DNA of 64,000 nt, taken from Fuerstiella marisgermanici. Lineage in GTDB: Bacteria; Planctomycetota; Planctomycetia; Planctomycetales; Planctomycetaceae. Position numbers and translations under genes: made by a program. Positions within the stretch are counted from its first letter, which is position 1, and each line of letters starts with the position of its first letter. Shown piece by piece: positions 9,526 through 19,445 of this stretch. A model generated the notes under the pieces. The model was not told the DNA's origin. It did no database searches and saw only the letters and a program-made list of their open reading frames with translations. Where the stretch lies: assembly GCF_001983935.1 (NCBI RefSeq), contig NZ_CP017641.1, positions 1,488,001-1,552,000 on the forward strand. Reading direction: 5' to 3'.

Positions 9526-10449
9526 ATGTACCTGTTTCGTCTGGCTGATCGAGTTGCTCGGGGCCTGAAAGAACTTGATCCGTCGCGTTTGCAGCGGCAT
9601 CGTGATTTCCTGCTGACTCAACGCATGCCCGACGGCGGATTTCGGGGGCGAGAAGGCGATTCGGACCTCTATTACACAGGTTTTGCGGTGCGAGCCCTAG
9701 CGGTTTCCGGTGGGCTGCAAGACGACGTCAACAATGGCGTCGTCAACTATTTGAAAAAGCATCAGCCGCTGGATTTGGGAGTGATTGATTTGCTGAGCTG
9801 GCTGTACAGTGCGTTGGTGGTGCAAGCGGGGGGCGGGGAAGACCTGCTCGCAGATGCACCTCGTGACTTCGCGGAAAAGGTCGCAGAGAAGCTGGAAGCG
9901 ACTCGAGTTGCCGATGGCGGATACGCGAAAAGCACCGAAGGTTCGGCGGGCAGTACGTATCATTCGTTCATGGTGTCGCTGACTTACGAACTGATTGGAC
10001 AAACGCCGCCAAAGCCGAACCGGCTGATTCAGTTTCTGTACGACCGACAACGCGACGACGGCGGGTTTGTTGAGATCGCTCCTATGCGCCGCAGCGGGAC
10101 TAATCCAACGGCTGCAGCGGTCGCGTTGCTGCACAGTCTGGGCGGAATGGATGACGACATCGCCGACGATGTGCAGGGCTTTCTAACCGACGTCGTCAGC
10201 ACCGAAGGCGGCTTTCAGGCGAACACTCGCATTCCCTTTGCAGACGGCTTATCGACCTTCACCGGACTGTTAACGGGGCACGATCTCGGCCGCCGCGACA
10301 TCATCAAGCCCGATCGAATTCTGCAGTGGCTGACTTCGCAGATTGAACTGCCGACCGGCGGTTTTCGAGGAGCCAGTTGGGATCAGCAGGCCGACGTGGA
10401 ATACAGTTTCTACGGCCTCGGAATTCTCGGCTTGCTGCATGCAACGTGA
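9526..10449 (+). CDS. Prenyltransferase/squalene-oxidase repeat protein
   Basis: 307 residues made of repeated (alpha/alpha) units with the signature DGGF or related motifs: PDGGFRG near residue 33, DGGFVEI near 180, EGGFQAN near 223 and TGGFRGA near 282. This matches the fold of protein prenyltransferase beta subunits and terpene cyclases. Acid motifs of class II cyclases (DxDD) are not obvious, so a beta-subunit-like or non-enzymatic repeat protein is more likely than a cyclase. The gene is monocistronic and converges on the GH3 gene. Confidence 0.85.
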   Translation: MYLFRLADRVARGLKELDPSRLQRHRDFLLTQRMPDGGFRGREGDSDLYYTGFAVRALAVSGGLQDDVNNGVVNYLKKHQPLDLGVIDLLSWLYSALVVQAGGGEDLLADAPRDFAEKVAEKLEATRVADGGYAKSTEGSAGSTYHSFMVSLTYELIGQTPPKPNRLIQFLYDRQRDDGGFVEIAPMRRSGTNPTAAAVALLHSLGGMDDDIADDVQGFLTDVVSTEGGFQANTRIPFADGLSTFTGLLTGHDLGRRDIIKPDRILQWLTSQIELPTGGFRGASWDQQADVEYSFYGLGILGLLHAT

Positions 10450-10686
10450 CGATCTCTGATCGTGGCGGGTGGTGACCTACACCTCTCCGCGGCGAAGCTC
10501 AGCGGAGGTCGGGCGAGCGAAGTAAATTCCGGGAGGGGGGCTCGGCACGCTGGAAGCACGGCTTGGTGTCTCATGGCCACTTTGTGACTGGCAACAACGT
10601 GATCAGCCCTCCCCCGATCTCGCTGCGCTTGATCGACCCCTCCCACGACAAGTCGCGGTAGGGGTTGCAGATGAATGCGGCTGGTT
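10450..10686. repeat. Intergenic hairpin-forming sequence between convergent genes
   Basis: Contains the inverted pair CTCCGCGGCGAAGCTCAGCGGAG near 10484-10506 and GGGAGGGG/CCCTCCC elements further on. It resembles dispersed intergenic palindromes of planctomycetes and may end transcription from both sides. No gene is seen. Confidence 0.45.
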
Positions 10687-12396
10687 TTACTGCACCGACG
10701 GTCGGCAGTCCTTCATGAACACGCCTTCGAAGCGGCTGTCGGGAACGAGACACGGATGTTTGTATTGTTCGGGGCTGCCACCGGATCGTGCGAGACGCCG
10801 TTCCGCGTACCGTTGCCAATCGCCTTCAGGAAGCGCTTCGCACTTCATCGGATGCAGCCGTGAGGTGGCTCGTTTTTCTTCGTATTCGCAATTAAGACGC
10901 CGCAGTTCCGCATCAACAGATTCCGCCACTCGGCGCAACTGATCATCAACAAGCGTTTGCCCGTTCGCGGCTGCGACATACAAACAATAACCCGGCGGTT
11001 CGCCCCAGGCGGGGGTGAGCGTAAATTGCCGCACTTCGATAGCAACGTTGCCGCCAGCTGTTTGGACGGCCGCCACCACCTGCGATTCCGTGATCTTTTC
11101 GCCCGTGATGCTGGATATGTGAGCTCCCTTGTGCAGGAACTCCAGTATCGGTGTGGTGCCGAAGAAACCCGTGCAGCGGACGACGTCGAACATGTTGTAG
11201 CGATACAGCCCGGACGCCGTTGTCAGCAAAATGAAGTACTCGCCGCCGTCCTGTAATTCGTGCGAATCCAGAACGACCGGCTGAGTCGAAGTGGCCTCGG
11301 CGACAGGAATGAATTCGAAGAAATGCGATTCGATGTCCAGCACGCCGGCGGCCGTGTTGTCTTCAAACGGAATCGTCATGCGACCTTCGCTGGCATGCAG
11401 ACCGTGGTCCCGGATCGGGATGTTGGGAAACGCGGTTCGCAATTGCGGCAGGTAGGCCGCCGCGCTGCCGCCTGTCCAGACTCCCAGACACACCATTTTC
11501 GGCCAGCATTCGGTCGGCTTCAGTTCGCCATGCCGTTCCATGATGCTGTGCAGTTCTTGTGCGCGTGTGGGGTTGGCAGTCATGCGCTGAGACAGCGTTC
11601 CGAACACCGCGTCTGACGGATCCAAGCAACGCAACTGGCCATCGTGGATATCGCGAATGATCGGTTCGGCCGATTCGTTCGCTTGAGCCAAAAGTTGCAG
11701 CAACGTCGACGGATTGGCCGTGATGAACATACCAACCCACGGGTCGGCCAGAGCAAACGTGGCGATCGCACGGCGTTTAATTTCGGCGTTCAGCAGGCCC
11801 GCCGTGGCGACTGGCACGCTGTACAGTTTTTGTACGATCCGTTTCTGCATCGACGACGCAAGACCGCTGATGTTTCCGCAGGGAATGCCGTCGGCCGTTC
11901 GTTGGCGGTCGTGCGAACTGCTGATCTGCACCATGCGTCGCTGCGACAATTTCGGGTGCGACTGAAACACCCCCATGCCCCAATGTTGCCAGCCGCGTCG
12001 GTAGTCGTCGACGAATCTGCGCGTGACGGGGATCAACTTGGACTTCGCCGTCGTGCCGCTGGTGACGGCATACATCAGCAACGGATTCTTCTGACCCAAT
12101 AACGCTCGATGATCGCCCTGCTTCATTTCGTCGATGGCCGAACGGAAATTTTCGTAGTCCGCAACAGGATGCCGCTGACGGAACTGCGGCACGGACAAGT
12201 CAGCGTTCAGGCCCAGCGATTGAGAGTACCGGCTGTCGGCGTTCAACTGCAGCAGCCCGGCCAGAGTCTTGCGCTGCACATCGCGGCATGACTGCTTCGC
12301 CAACTGCAGAAAATCGTCCTTCCGACGAATCATCTTCCGCCGCACGACGCGAGCGATCGCGGAACGGATTCGAATACGCAGTGGGATGGCGGTCAT
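10687..12396 (-). CDS. GH3 auxin-responsive promoter family adenylating enzyme
   Basis: 569 residues, typical of GH3 proteins. The ATP/AMP-binding loop TSGTTAKSKLIPVT lies near residues 112-125. Later motifs include YRYNMFDVV and the C-terminal-domain hinge. GH3 enzymes belong to the acyl-adenylate (ANL) superfamily and join acyl acids to amines or amino acids; bacterial substrates are mostly unknown. The gene is monocistronic, about 110 bases from the next gene on the same strand. Confidence 0.88.
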   Translation of the reverse strand: MTAIPLRIRIRSAIARVVRRKMIRRKDDFLQLAKQSCRDVQRKTLAGLLQLNADSRYSQSLGLNADLSVPQFRQRHPVADYENFRSAIDEMKQGDHRALLGQKNPLLMYAVTSGTTAKSKLIPVTRRFVDDYRRGWQHWGMGVFQSHPKLSQRRMVQISSSHDRQRTADGIPCGNISGLASSMQKRIVQKLYSVPVATAGLLNAEIKRRAIATFALADPWVGMFITANPSTLLQLLAQANESAEPIIRDIHDGQLRCLDPSDAVFGTLSQRMTANPTRAQELHSIMERHGELKPTECWPKMVCLGVWTGGSAAAYLPQLRTAFPNIPIRDHGLHASEGRMTIPFEDNTAAGVLDIESHFFEFIPVAEATSTQPVVLDSHELQDGGEYFILLTTASGLYRYNMFDVVRCTGFFGTTPILEFLHKGAHISSITGEKITESQVVAAVQTAGGNVAIEVRQFTLTPAWGEPPGYCLYVAAANGQTLVDDQLRRVAESVDAELRRLNCEYEEKRATSRLHPMKCEALPEGDWQRYAERRLARSGGSPEQYKHPCLVPDSRFEGVFMKDCRPSVQ

Positions 12397-12507
12397 ACGA
12401 AGCTAAGTTGATGTGATGTGCAATTTGTCACGGAATTCGCCAGACTTCCCGCGATTGATTCGGCTTGTCATGCTGGTGGAAGGTCACCGGACTTCTGGCG
12501 AAGTCCA

Positions 12508-14910
12508 CTACGGTTGTATGCTCTCAGCAGCGATGCGTTCGTAGATCGCCTTCGCTTCGTCGTAAGCTTTTTTGGCGGCCGCTCGTTCGTCTTCACGGAT
12601 CGCGTTCTGCTTCGAATTCCAGCATGTGTCCACTGCCTTCACACACCATTCTGCACTGCGTTTGTTGGCGCGGATAGGTTTGTCCGCGACGTGGACAAAC
12701 ACCGGGTTGGTATGAGCCGAAGGCAGGATCCGAACTGCAATCCATGATGATTGCTGCACCTTTACAGGAAAGGTGAAATCCTGCTCAGTACCATCCGCCA
12801 GCAGAGTTTTTGTGGCGACAACTTCTCCATTCACGATCACTTCGACCGGTACTTCGCGAGTCTCTGCAATGCGGCTGCGTTCGATGTGCCAGTACGGTTT
12901 TTCGTCCAGACGCCGGTTGCGGATGGCCTTCGTCGCATCAGTTTCCTCGGCCTCAAGCAGCGCGGCTGCTGAAAACGTGACATCGACCGTCGATGGTTCC
13001 GCAATGTCCAGGCGGCTGGGTTCTTTCCCTTTGCCGGATGCCTGGCCGACGCCGAGTTCGTTGACTTTGAAGTCCAGAATGTGGCTGAGTCCGTCGCCGC
13101 AGTAACTGCGACCGTCTTTCAAACCCTGGATCCAGTTGTCGTAGCTCAGGTCCTGATCGTCATCAAGCTGCACATAGATACGCCCCAAGCCGACTCGATC
13201 ACCATAAATGCACGGGAAGTCGGTTTCGCCGCTGATGCGAGACGTCATGCCGCAATTCAGAGTGTGGTACCAGATGTTTAGTTCCCAGATCGCGGGCGTG
13301 TCGACAGCGGAAATGAAGTGGCACACGTCGTGAGCAGCCGTCACGATATATTCGTTGGCACCGATTCCGTCGAACGGCGGCATCTCGTAATCGGGCAGCT
13401 TCGACGCAGCCTCGCCTTTCCAATTTTCCGCTGCACCGCCCCATCGGCGGTTGGGAAACTGTCGACTACCGTCCGGCATGATGTCCGGCAATGCCAATCC
13501 CCAGCCGCTGTGGCTGTAACCGACCACTCCACCCTGATCTTTGCCCCACTTCAACACTGGCAACGTCCAGCTCGGCCACTGTTCAAGATGAGTTGTCCCC
13601 GGATAGTCGTCTTCGCTTAGCTTCAACAGACACAAATGCCCGGCGTGCGAAGACGGAAATCCGCTCACTTCAACATCATACCGCATCAGATGTTCGCTCG
13701 AAGATAGCCGCGATACTTCACCTTCGAAGAACTGCTTCTGAGTGTACCAGCACGGCCCCCAGCTTAGCACGCAGCCAACGTTTAGGTCTTCGCCCAGAAT
13801 GTGCCGCATCATGTCGTCCGGCCCGACGCCTTCGGTCGGACTGTCATAGTGAGCACACCCGGCCGCGTGGACGTGATGGTCGCCGGAATACCACTTGCGC
13901 TTGGCAATATGAATCCATCGCTGCAGTTGAATGTCCAGCGAATGTTTTTTCTCGTTCGGGATCGTGACGGTCATCTTCACGGGAAGGTATTCCGGACCGC
14001 GAGTCACCGTGATGTCATAATCGCCGGGCGGCAGCGCCACCGTTTCGCCATCCTGCCGGTACACCTGCTGATGGAAGAAGAAGTCCGGTGCCAGGCGACG
14101 CGCTGGATTGGGATAGACTCGACCGAGTTTGTCTTTGATCACGAATGCCGCCATCGTGCCGTCGCCGTCCACATCTTTGACGTGCAAAGTCACCTCAATA
14201 GCCGGCTGACAATTAAACAAAATCGCCACCGCGTTACGGAAGCCAATGTCCTGAGTTCCCTGGCCGATATTAAACGCCAACGACGCCTCTCGTTTCCCCA
14301 CGTCGCGGCTGTACAACAGCACAACACGGTATTCGACAGCCAGACCACTCAGCCGCGGTTTCATCGGTTCGCGAGTCAGCAGCGAAACGTCCAGCCAGCG
14401 GTTAGGCACATCTGACGGATTGACAAGATCTTCATCGCTGCGCGGTTTCTGGCGAGCCCCCTTGCCACGCTGATAGACTGGCTCGGCGTTTGGACTTTCG
14501 ACTTTTAGTTCCGGGTTGATGCCCGCTTCGTTGTGAATCTTGATCAGAAACGCACGCCACCCCTGCTGCATTAACTGCTTCGCGACCGGCCCTTCCTTCA
14601 CTTTGACTCGGCTTTCCGCGTTGATGTTGATTTCAGAAAGGCACAGCGGGTCCAGCACTTCCTGAATTGCCTTCACTGCCGCGCGATCGTCGTCTAGCGC
14701 ATGAGCAGTCTTCAAATCTTGAAGCACATCGTCACTAAATGGCGAACCGGCAAACTTCATCGCTTCTGCCAGCCGCTGAGTAGCCGCGACCAATGGCTGA
14801 CGGTCCACCGGAGCGACGGGCGACAGTTCATCGCCCTTAGCGCTAGTGTGATTGCCGAGAACCAAAATCGTTAAGGCGTGAAATGCAAAAACGTGAGCTC
14901 TGGAGACCAT
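12508..14910 (-). CDS. CehA/McbA-type metallohydrolase with PHP domain, secreted
   Basis: 800 residues starting with an export signal. A good ribosome-binding site (GGAAGAGGG) sits upstream of ATG 14910. The metal-binding motif DHHVHAAGC near residues 341-349 marks a PHP-like phosphoesterase/hydrolase core, with further His/Asp residues such as YSHSGWG downstream. Beta-rich regions flank it. Planctomycetes carry many such CehA/McbA paralogs, probably acting on esters outside the cytoplasm. The substrate is unknown. Confidence 0.85.
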   Translation of the reverse strand: MVSRAHVFAFHALTILVLGNHTSAKGDELSPVAPVDRQPLVAATQRLAEAMKFAGSPFSDDVLQDLKTAHALDDDRAAVKAIQEVLDPLCLSEININAESRVKVKEGPVAKQLMQQGWRAFLIKIHNEAGINPELKVESPNAEPVYQRGKGARQKPRSDEDLVNPSDVPNRWLDVSLLTREPMKPRLSGLAVEYRVVLLYSRDVGKREASLAFNIGQGTQDIGFRNAVAILFNCQPAIEVTLHVKDVDGDGTMAAFVIKDKLGRVYPNPARRLAPDFFFHQQVYRQDGETVALPPGDYDITVTRGPEYLPVKMTVTIPNEKKHSLDIQLQRWIHIAKRKWYSGDHHVHAAGCAHYDSPTEGVGPDDMMRHILGEDLNVGCVLSWGPCWYTQKQFFEGEVSRLSSSEHLMRYDVEVSGFPSSHAGHLCLLKLSEDDYPGTTHLEQWPSWTLPVLKWGKDQGGVVGYSHSGWGLALPDIMPDGSRQFPNRRWGGAAENWKGEAASKLPDYEMPPFDGIGANEYIVTAAHDVCHFISAVDTPAIWELNIWYHTLNCGMTSRISGETDFPCIYGDRVGLGRIYVQLDDDQDLSYDNWIQGLKDGRSYCGDGLSHILDFKVNELGVGQASGKGKEPSRLDIAEPSTVDVTFSAAALLEAEETDATKAIRNRRLDEKPYWHIERSRIAETREVPVEVIVNGEVVATKTLLADGTEQDFTFPVKVQQSSWIAVRILPSAHTNPVFVHVADKPIRANKRSAEWCVKAVDTCWNSKQNAIREDERAAAKKAYDEAKAIYERIAAESIQP

Positions 14911-15376
14911 GATTGTTGCCCTCTTCCAAGACGCGGCAACGTTCTGAACCCGACGTCACCGACCACGCCAATTGTGCAAAGTGCAACATCGAATAGCCAG
15001 CGTGCCGAAAGCAAAGCCTCCTCAACACAGCCCGAAATCTCGGGGGAATTGGACTCCGCCGACTTTCCGCAGTCGCGTACTCGACATGATGGGCAGTGAG
15101 GAAACACGCTCGAAACGTGGGAACGATAGACTTCGGTCGATTGCGATTAGCTACCAAAGCGTGGAGTTCGCGGGGGGAACAGTCTAACGCAAAAACAGCC
15201 CGCCTTCGACAAAGCGAAGACGGGCTGCTGGGGCATGGTGCTGAGCATGCCGGGCATGCCGGGCACCGTCCGAAACGAACTTCGGCGACGTATCCGATTA
15301 TGGATGGGGCAGAGGCGACTACCAGCTGAACACGAATGAATGCGTCAGCGAGAGTCAACAATCTTCCGCAGCTCCA
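14911..15376. other. Intergenic region with terminator, no gene seen
   Basis: Contains the terminator at 15196-15227 and small GGGCATGCC direct repeats near 15240-15265. Open frames here lack protein-like features. Confidence 0.5.
15196..15227 (-). terminator. Intrinsic terminator
   Basis: A stem of about 13 base pairs with a 5-base loop (CAGCCCG...CGGGCTG) is followed on the minus strand by a run of five T. It lies downstream of the small gene ending at 15377. Confidence 0.75.
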
Positions 15377-15730
15377 TCAGTCAACATACTTATATTCATA
15401 CGCGTGCCGGATGTGGCGACGGTCTTTGTCATAGTCGCCGTCGTAGTCAGATCGAAGCTGGCGATCAAGGTCGTCGCTCCACGTCGCGTGTTTCGATTTG
15501 TACCGGCATTGAGCAGCGTAACCGAAGCGGAAAGCCTGCTCGCGGTTTTCGAACGCGTCATCCGCGCCCGCCATCTGCTTCACCGTGTCATCGACATCCT
15601 GGTCCATATCACGAGCCTCATCAGAACCGAAGTCCGCTTTGGTCTGCTCCCAGTCGTTGGCGAACGCCTTCTTGACTCGCTCCCAGGTACTCAAATCAGC
15701 ATCAGTACAGAAACCAGTTTTACCAGACAT
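15377..15730 (-). CDS. Small acidic hypothetical protein
   Basis: 117 residues from ATG 15730, chosen because AAGGAG lies 6 bases upstream; a longer frame to 15811 lacks such a site. The protein is soluble, rich in Asp and Lys, has no signal or membrane segment, and ends in a Tyr/His/Asp-rich tail. I do not recognise it. It has its own terminator at 15196-15227. Confidence 0.7.
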   Translation of the reverse strand: MSGKTGFCTDADLSTWERVKKAFANDWEQTKADFGSDEARDMDQDVDDTVKQMAGADDAFENREQAFRFGYAAQCRYKSKHATWSDDLDRQLRSDYDGDYDKDRRHIRHAYEYKYVD

Positions 15731-16247
15731 GCTTCGCTCCTTGTGGACACGGTGGACAGTGTAAATCGAAATGATCGGCGAAACATGAAGAACGCCGCTG
15801 CGTGTTGCCAATGCAAATCAAGTGCCAGAGATCAGCGGGGTTCTCACGTGGTCAATGTTCGAGTCGATCCGTCTGAGAAAAGTAGACGCCGGGTTACCTT
15901 GCGAAGTATTGAACTGAAAGGTGGCGTGTCGCCTGCTGACGAGTTCTTTGCGAAGTGAACGTCATTCGCTCGCGCTGCGCTGGCAGCGACCAACGGCGAA
16001 CCGTAAACCTCCCCACTAAAATGGGAGCACGGTTCCTTCAAGTGTGGCCGGGGTTGGACTGAACGCAGCGAAGGAAACCCCGGCGTTTAACTCGTGCCTC
16101 GCTGCAACCATTGCCACATATTTCGTGTGCCATCCGACAAGGATCTCTTCCGTTATCGGTCTCCAACTCTCACCGCAGTACGCGCTCGCAAGGAGGCACT
16201 GGCACTGGCACTCCGACCGGCTAACCAGTCCCTCCGTCTATGCTGAC
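15731..16247. other. Intergenic region left of the first IS3 copy
   Basis: No convincing gene. An inverted repeat GCCGGGGTT/AACCCCGGC lies at 16047-16055 and 16076-16084, and a short GGCACT triplication lies near 16194-16212. The sequence just left of the IS could hold the former promoter of the azoreductase gene. Confidence 0.45.
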
Positions 16248-16282
16248 TGAGGTGGTACAGGTTTCAGGGACAGGTCATTCTC

Positions 16283-17107
16283 TTATTTTGGGAGATTGAT
16301 GATCTGTTCGAACTGAGCTGGCGACCTGTAATCGAGGCTGGAGTGTCTGCGTTCGTGAACGTAGTAGCGGACGTATTTTGACATCTCTCTTCTTGCCTCT
16401 GCCTTGCTTTGGTAATCGGTCATTTCGAGTTCGTTCTTGATCGTTCCGAAGCAGCTTTCCATGGATGCGTTGTCATAACAGTTGTCAGCACGGCTCATGC
16501 TTTGTGTGATTGCTGCCCGACGAAGAATTGATCGGTATTCATTGCCAGCGTACTGGCCGCCTCGATCCGTGTGGTGAATCAATCCAACGTCAGGCTGTCG
16601 TTCTTTGATGCTCGAACGCAGTGCTTTGAGGACCAGCTGTTCCGTCATGTTGTTATCCAGATGCCAACCAACGATCCGCCGGGAAAACAGATCCATCAGC
16701 ATCGCCATGTAGCAAAACGTCCCGTCAGTCAGCGGGATGTAGGTAATGTCTCCAACCCAAATTTGATTGATCGTTGTTGGGGCGTCCGCATCGAGCAACA
16801 GGTTCGGCGAATAGCCCAGTCGATGACGGCTGTCTGTCGTTTTTGGAACGAACGACTTCGGCTGAATTGCCTTTAATTTAAGGGCTTTCATGACATTCGA
16901 GACCTTCCTGCGATCACAGGGAAGTCCCATTTCCTTGAGGTCTTCGGCAATGCGACGAGCCCCGTAGCGGCGGCGGTGACACTTAAAGATGACTCTTATC
17001 AACGGAGCCAGTTGAGCATCCTGTTCTTCAAAGATCGTGGGCTCAGCAGTCTGCCAGGCATAAAACGAAGTTCGGTTCACACCGAGATGACGACAGACTT
17101 CGGCCAC
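16283..17107 (-). CDS. IS3-family transposase OrfB (DDE integrase core)
   Basis: 274 residues as an isolated frame. It carries the IS3 N-terminal HTH_21-like region (VCRHLGVNRTSFYAWQ) and the retroviral-type catalytic core: D in WVGDITYI, D in HTDRGGQY and E in NASMESCFGTIKNE. The frame stays open upstream of the first ATG, consistent with production as an OrfAB fusion by -1 frameshifting at the A7G tract (T-run at 17188-17194 on the plus strand). It differs from copy 2 at two residues (C for R and P for L, early in the protein). Confidence 0.93.
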   Translation of the reverse strand: MAEVCRHLGVNRTSFYAWQTAEPTIFEEQDAQLAPLIRVIFKCHRRRYGARRIAEDLKEMGLPCDRRKVSNVMKALKLKAIQPKSFVPKTTDSRHRLGYSPNLLLDADAPTTINQIWVGDITYIPLTDGTFCYMAMLMDLFSRRIVGWHLDNNMTEQLVLKALRSSIKERQPDVGLIHHTDRGGQYAGNEYRSILRRAAITQSMSRADNCYDNASMESCFGTIKNELEMTDYQSKAEARREMSKYVRYYVHERRHSSLDYRSPAQFEQIINLPK

Positions 17108-17157
17108 GTTTCCATGACCTTCCTGAACAATCGCTTCAACGGCCGCATAGACGTCAG

Positions 17158-17459
17158 CTATTCGTTGCGGCCGAAAATAGCCAACGCTTTTTTTAGTATG
17201 TCCCTCTCACGTTCGACACGCCGCAGATCGGCTTCGAGGTCCTTGACCTTAGCCTCCAAAGAGCTTGCCACTGGACCACTTTGTTCCAGCTGCTCCTGTT
17301 TCCAGCGATACAAAACGTTGACGTTTGAAATGCCCAACCGGTCCACAACCTGAGGAGCCGTGTACCCATCCAGAAGCAGCTGCACGGCTTCTTCTTTGAA
17401 CTCATCCGTGTACTGACGGCGAGACGATTTCTTGACTGATTTTTTTTCTTCCGAGACAT
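17158..17459 (-). pseudogene. IS3-family OrfA, frameshifted near its start
   Basis: The C-terminal 75 residues match OrfA of copy 2: a helix-turn-helix (TAPQVVDRLGISNVNVLYRW) and a leucine-zipper-like tail ending KKALAIFGRNE. After the start at 17459 (MSRKKK) the frame is lost because the region reads eight T where copy 2 has TG plus seven T (plus strand near 17440-17447). OrfA would be made only by slippage in this A-tract or from an internal start, so copy 1 is probably defective unless complemented by copy 2. Confidence 0.85.
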
Positions 17460-17533
17460 CCTGAGGTCCTTTCTACGGACTCAAAATAAGAGATTCACGT
17501 GTCCCTGAAACCTGTACCACCTCAAGGAAACCC

Positions 17534-18190
17534 ATGACGACAATCCTTAAAATCAACGCCAGCGCCCGAAGTGAGCGTTCACTTACGCAGCGCCTCTCTT
17601 CGCATTTCATACGAAACTGGTTGAAACACCGTCCGGAAGATGTGGTCGTTGAACGAGACGTTGGCAGACAGCCGCCACCACCCGTGACTGAAGAATGGAT
17701 TGCCTGCGCATTCACGCCTCCTGCCGACCGAACAGAAGAGCAGGCAACAATGCTTACGCTTTCGGATATGCTGATTGCAGAGCTCGCGGCTGCTGACATC
17801 ATTTTGCTTGGTACGCCGATGTATAATTATGGTATGCCTTCATCGCTGAAAGCGTGGTTCGACCAGGTCATTCGCATCAACAAGACCTTCTCTTTCGATC
17901 TTGATCGCGGAGACTTTCCGCTCGAGCCGATTCTATCCGGCAAGACGCTCGTTATCCTTACTTCATCGGGTGAATTCGGATTCGATACTGGAGGAGTACG
18001 GGAACACATGAATCACCTGGTGCCTCACATAAAGACTTGTTCTTTCTATCTTGGCGTTACTGGGGACGACTCCATTCACCACATCGGGATTGAATATCAA
18101 GAGTTTGGTGACGGCCGCCATCGCAGATCCATTGACGAAGCGCAACATGGCGTCGTTACTCTCGTCAAAAAGCTGGTCGAAACGGTATAG
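17534..18190 (+). CDS. azoR: FMN-dependent NADH-azoreductase
   Basis: 218 residues of flavodoxin-like fold matching the AzoR family: N-terminal SARSERSLTQRL for the FMN phosphate, TPMYNYGMPSSLKAWFDQ for the flavin ring, and TSSGEFG downstream. Such enzymes reduce quinones and azo compounds with NAD(P)H in the cytoplasm and protect against electrophile stress. AAGGA, the likely ribosome-binding site, lies directly at the border of IS3 copy 1, so the native promoter has been displaced and expression may now depend on the IS. Confidence 0.9.
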   Translation: MTTILKINASARSERSLTQRLSSHFIRNWLKHRPEDVVVERDVGRQPPPPVTEEWIACAFTPPADRTEEQATMLTLSDMLIAELAAADIILLGTPMYNYGMPSSLKAWFDQVIRINKTFSFDLDRGDFPLEPILSGKTLVILTSSGEFGFDTGGVREHMNHLVPHIKTCSFYLGVTGDDSIHHIGIEYQEFGDGRHRRSIDEAQHGVVTLVKKLVETV

Positions 18191-18870
18191 CCGTTCTGTC
18201 CAATATGTCGTGGATAATGTTCGTCCGGCAGGGTTGCGGGGATTTCAAAACCTCGGGCAACCCTGCTGGGCGATTCACCGCTGCAGATGGACCAACTTCA
18301 GCGCCTCAGCGTTTCGCGCAACTGCATGCGGTGGCAATTTCTGAGGAAGCGTCGTCGAACAGATGGCACGTCGAGTCGTGTCATTCGGTCGGTTGCAGAG
18401 GGCGATTTCGTGACACAGGTCGGCGCTGCATTGACCATTTTTGTCGGACTCGTGCGCGCAAATGAGAGCACTCCTGAACGTCCAATGGATCTGAGCCAAC
18501 CCACTTCGGTCCGACACGACCGAAGTAAGTTTCCAGGATGGAAGTATCCTCGGTCGTGACCACCGACGCGCGTTCGGAATGCCGCACTTGCGACATTGTG
18601 TGCGATTGGAGAATGACTCTGGTCGGTTCGCTGTGATCGCTTAAGTAGTCTACGACTTGGCACTCAGTCCTATTCGTGACCACCTAACAAAGCGCACGGG
18701 TCCGCAAGTTCACGGCACAGAGCGATCGGGCCAAGATAGATATCGGAAGAAGCGCCAGGTCAAAAACGGGATTCGGGGCAAAGTGAAAATCCGGGAGTGA
18801 CACGATCTGAATCGCCTCTAACCTGGTTTGTTATTCTGTAAGCGTCCATCGGCACCATATGGGATTTTTG
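18191..18870. other. Intergenic region, no gene identified
   Basis: Several overlapping open frames of up to 121 codons exist on both strands, but none shows a recognisable domain or a good ribosome-binding site. It may be decayed coding sequence. Confidence 0.4.
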
Positions 18871-19445
18871 TTATTCTTGAAGTGAACTGACCAGACCCTC
18901 GATTGTGGCCAAGTCGATCTTTTCGCGAGATGTCCAGTCCAGCAATGCCGCAGCTCGGTCTTTCGCCACCGCGTTTACCGGAGGTATCTCGTTATCAGGC
19001 GGATTCAAGGCGTACACGAGAAGATTCACCTGATTGGTCGAAAGCGAGGCGATAGTTCGGGCTATCTGAAGACGCCTTGACGTGTCGATCGTGCCTCCTC
19101 GCTCGATTTCCACCGGGATCCGGTCGAAGAAAATCTGGTAATTATGATGCCCATCCGATGTACCCGGGAAATCAGGAGTGACTTCATCCGGCACTGGGCG
19201 ATTGCCAGCGCTTATGGCACCCAGAAGTATTGCAGTCGCTGACTTCTCAGAGTGACCCACGATATCGGCGTAAACGACGGAACCGAGTAATCCAGCTACA
19301 TTAACTTTCGCCACGCGAACCGGAATTAACTTTCGCTTTTGCCCCAATGGATCATCGCGAAATGCGGCCTGCCATTCCGATGCAGCGAAGTCGGACTTTA
19401 TGTAATCCGGTGAAAGAACTGCGACAGTTCGATCCGTATTCTTAA
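18871..19445 (-). pseudogene. TIR-domain protein, C-terminal fragment (split by ISL3)
   Basis: Continues the gene whose 5' part lies at 20741-22279. Removing the ISL3 element and one ATTCTTAA duplication joins the two exactly in frame. The fragment carries the second half of the TIR domain, including the likely catalytic Glu in AASEWQAAF (residue about 534 of the restored protein). It ends in an all-helical tail of about 65 residues (TSRRLQIARTIASL to the end) resembling effector-associated domains. Without the N-terminal half it has no native start. Confidence 0.85.

Larger units (their letters stand above)
16248..17524 (-). mobile_element. IS3-family insertion sequence, copy 1 (1,277 bp)
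   Basis: Perfect 25-bp terminal inverted repeats start TGAGGTGGTACAGG and end CCTGTACCACCTCA. The element is nearly identical to the copy at 51549-52826 but one base shorter. No target duplication is visible (GAC on the left, AGG on the right), so it may have rearranged after insertion. Its right end abuts the Shine-Dalgarno sequence of the azoreductase gene. Confidence 0.95.

Noticed and set aside
13801-14415. 204-codon plus-strand frame
   Set aside because: Antisense shadow of the CehA/McbA-type gene.
18191-18870. Several 80-120 codon open frames after azoR
   Set aside because: No ribosome-binding sites or domains were seen, and both strands are open equally, as expected of GC-rich non-coding DNA.
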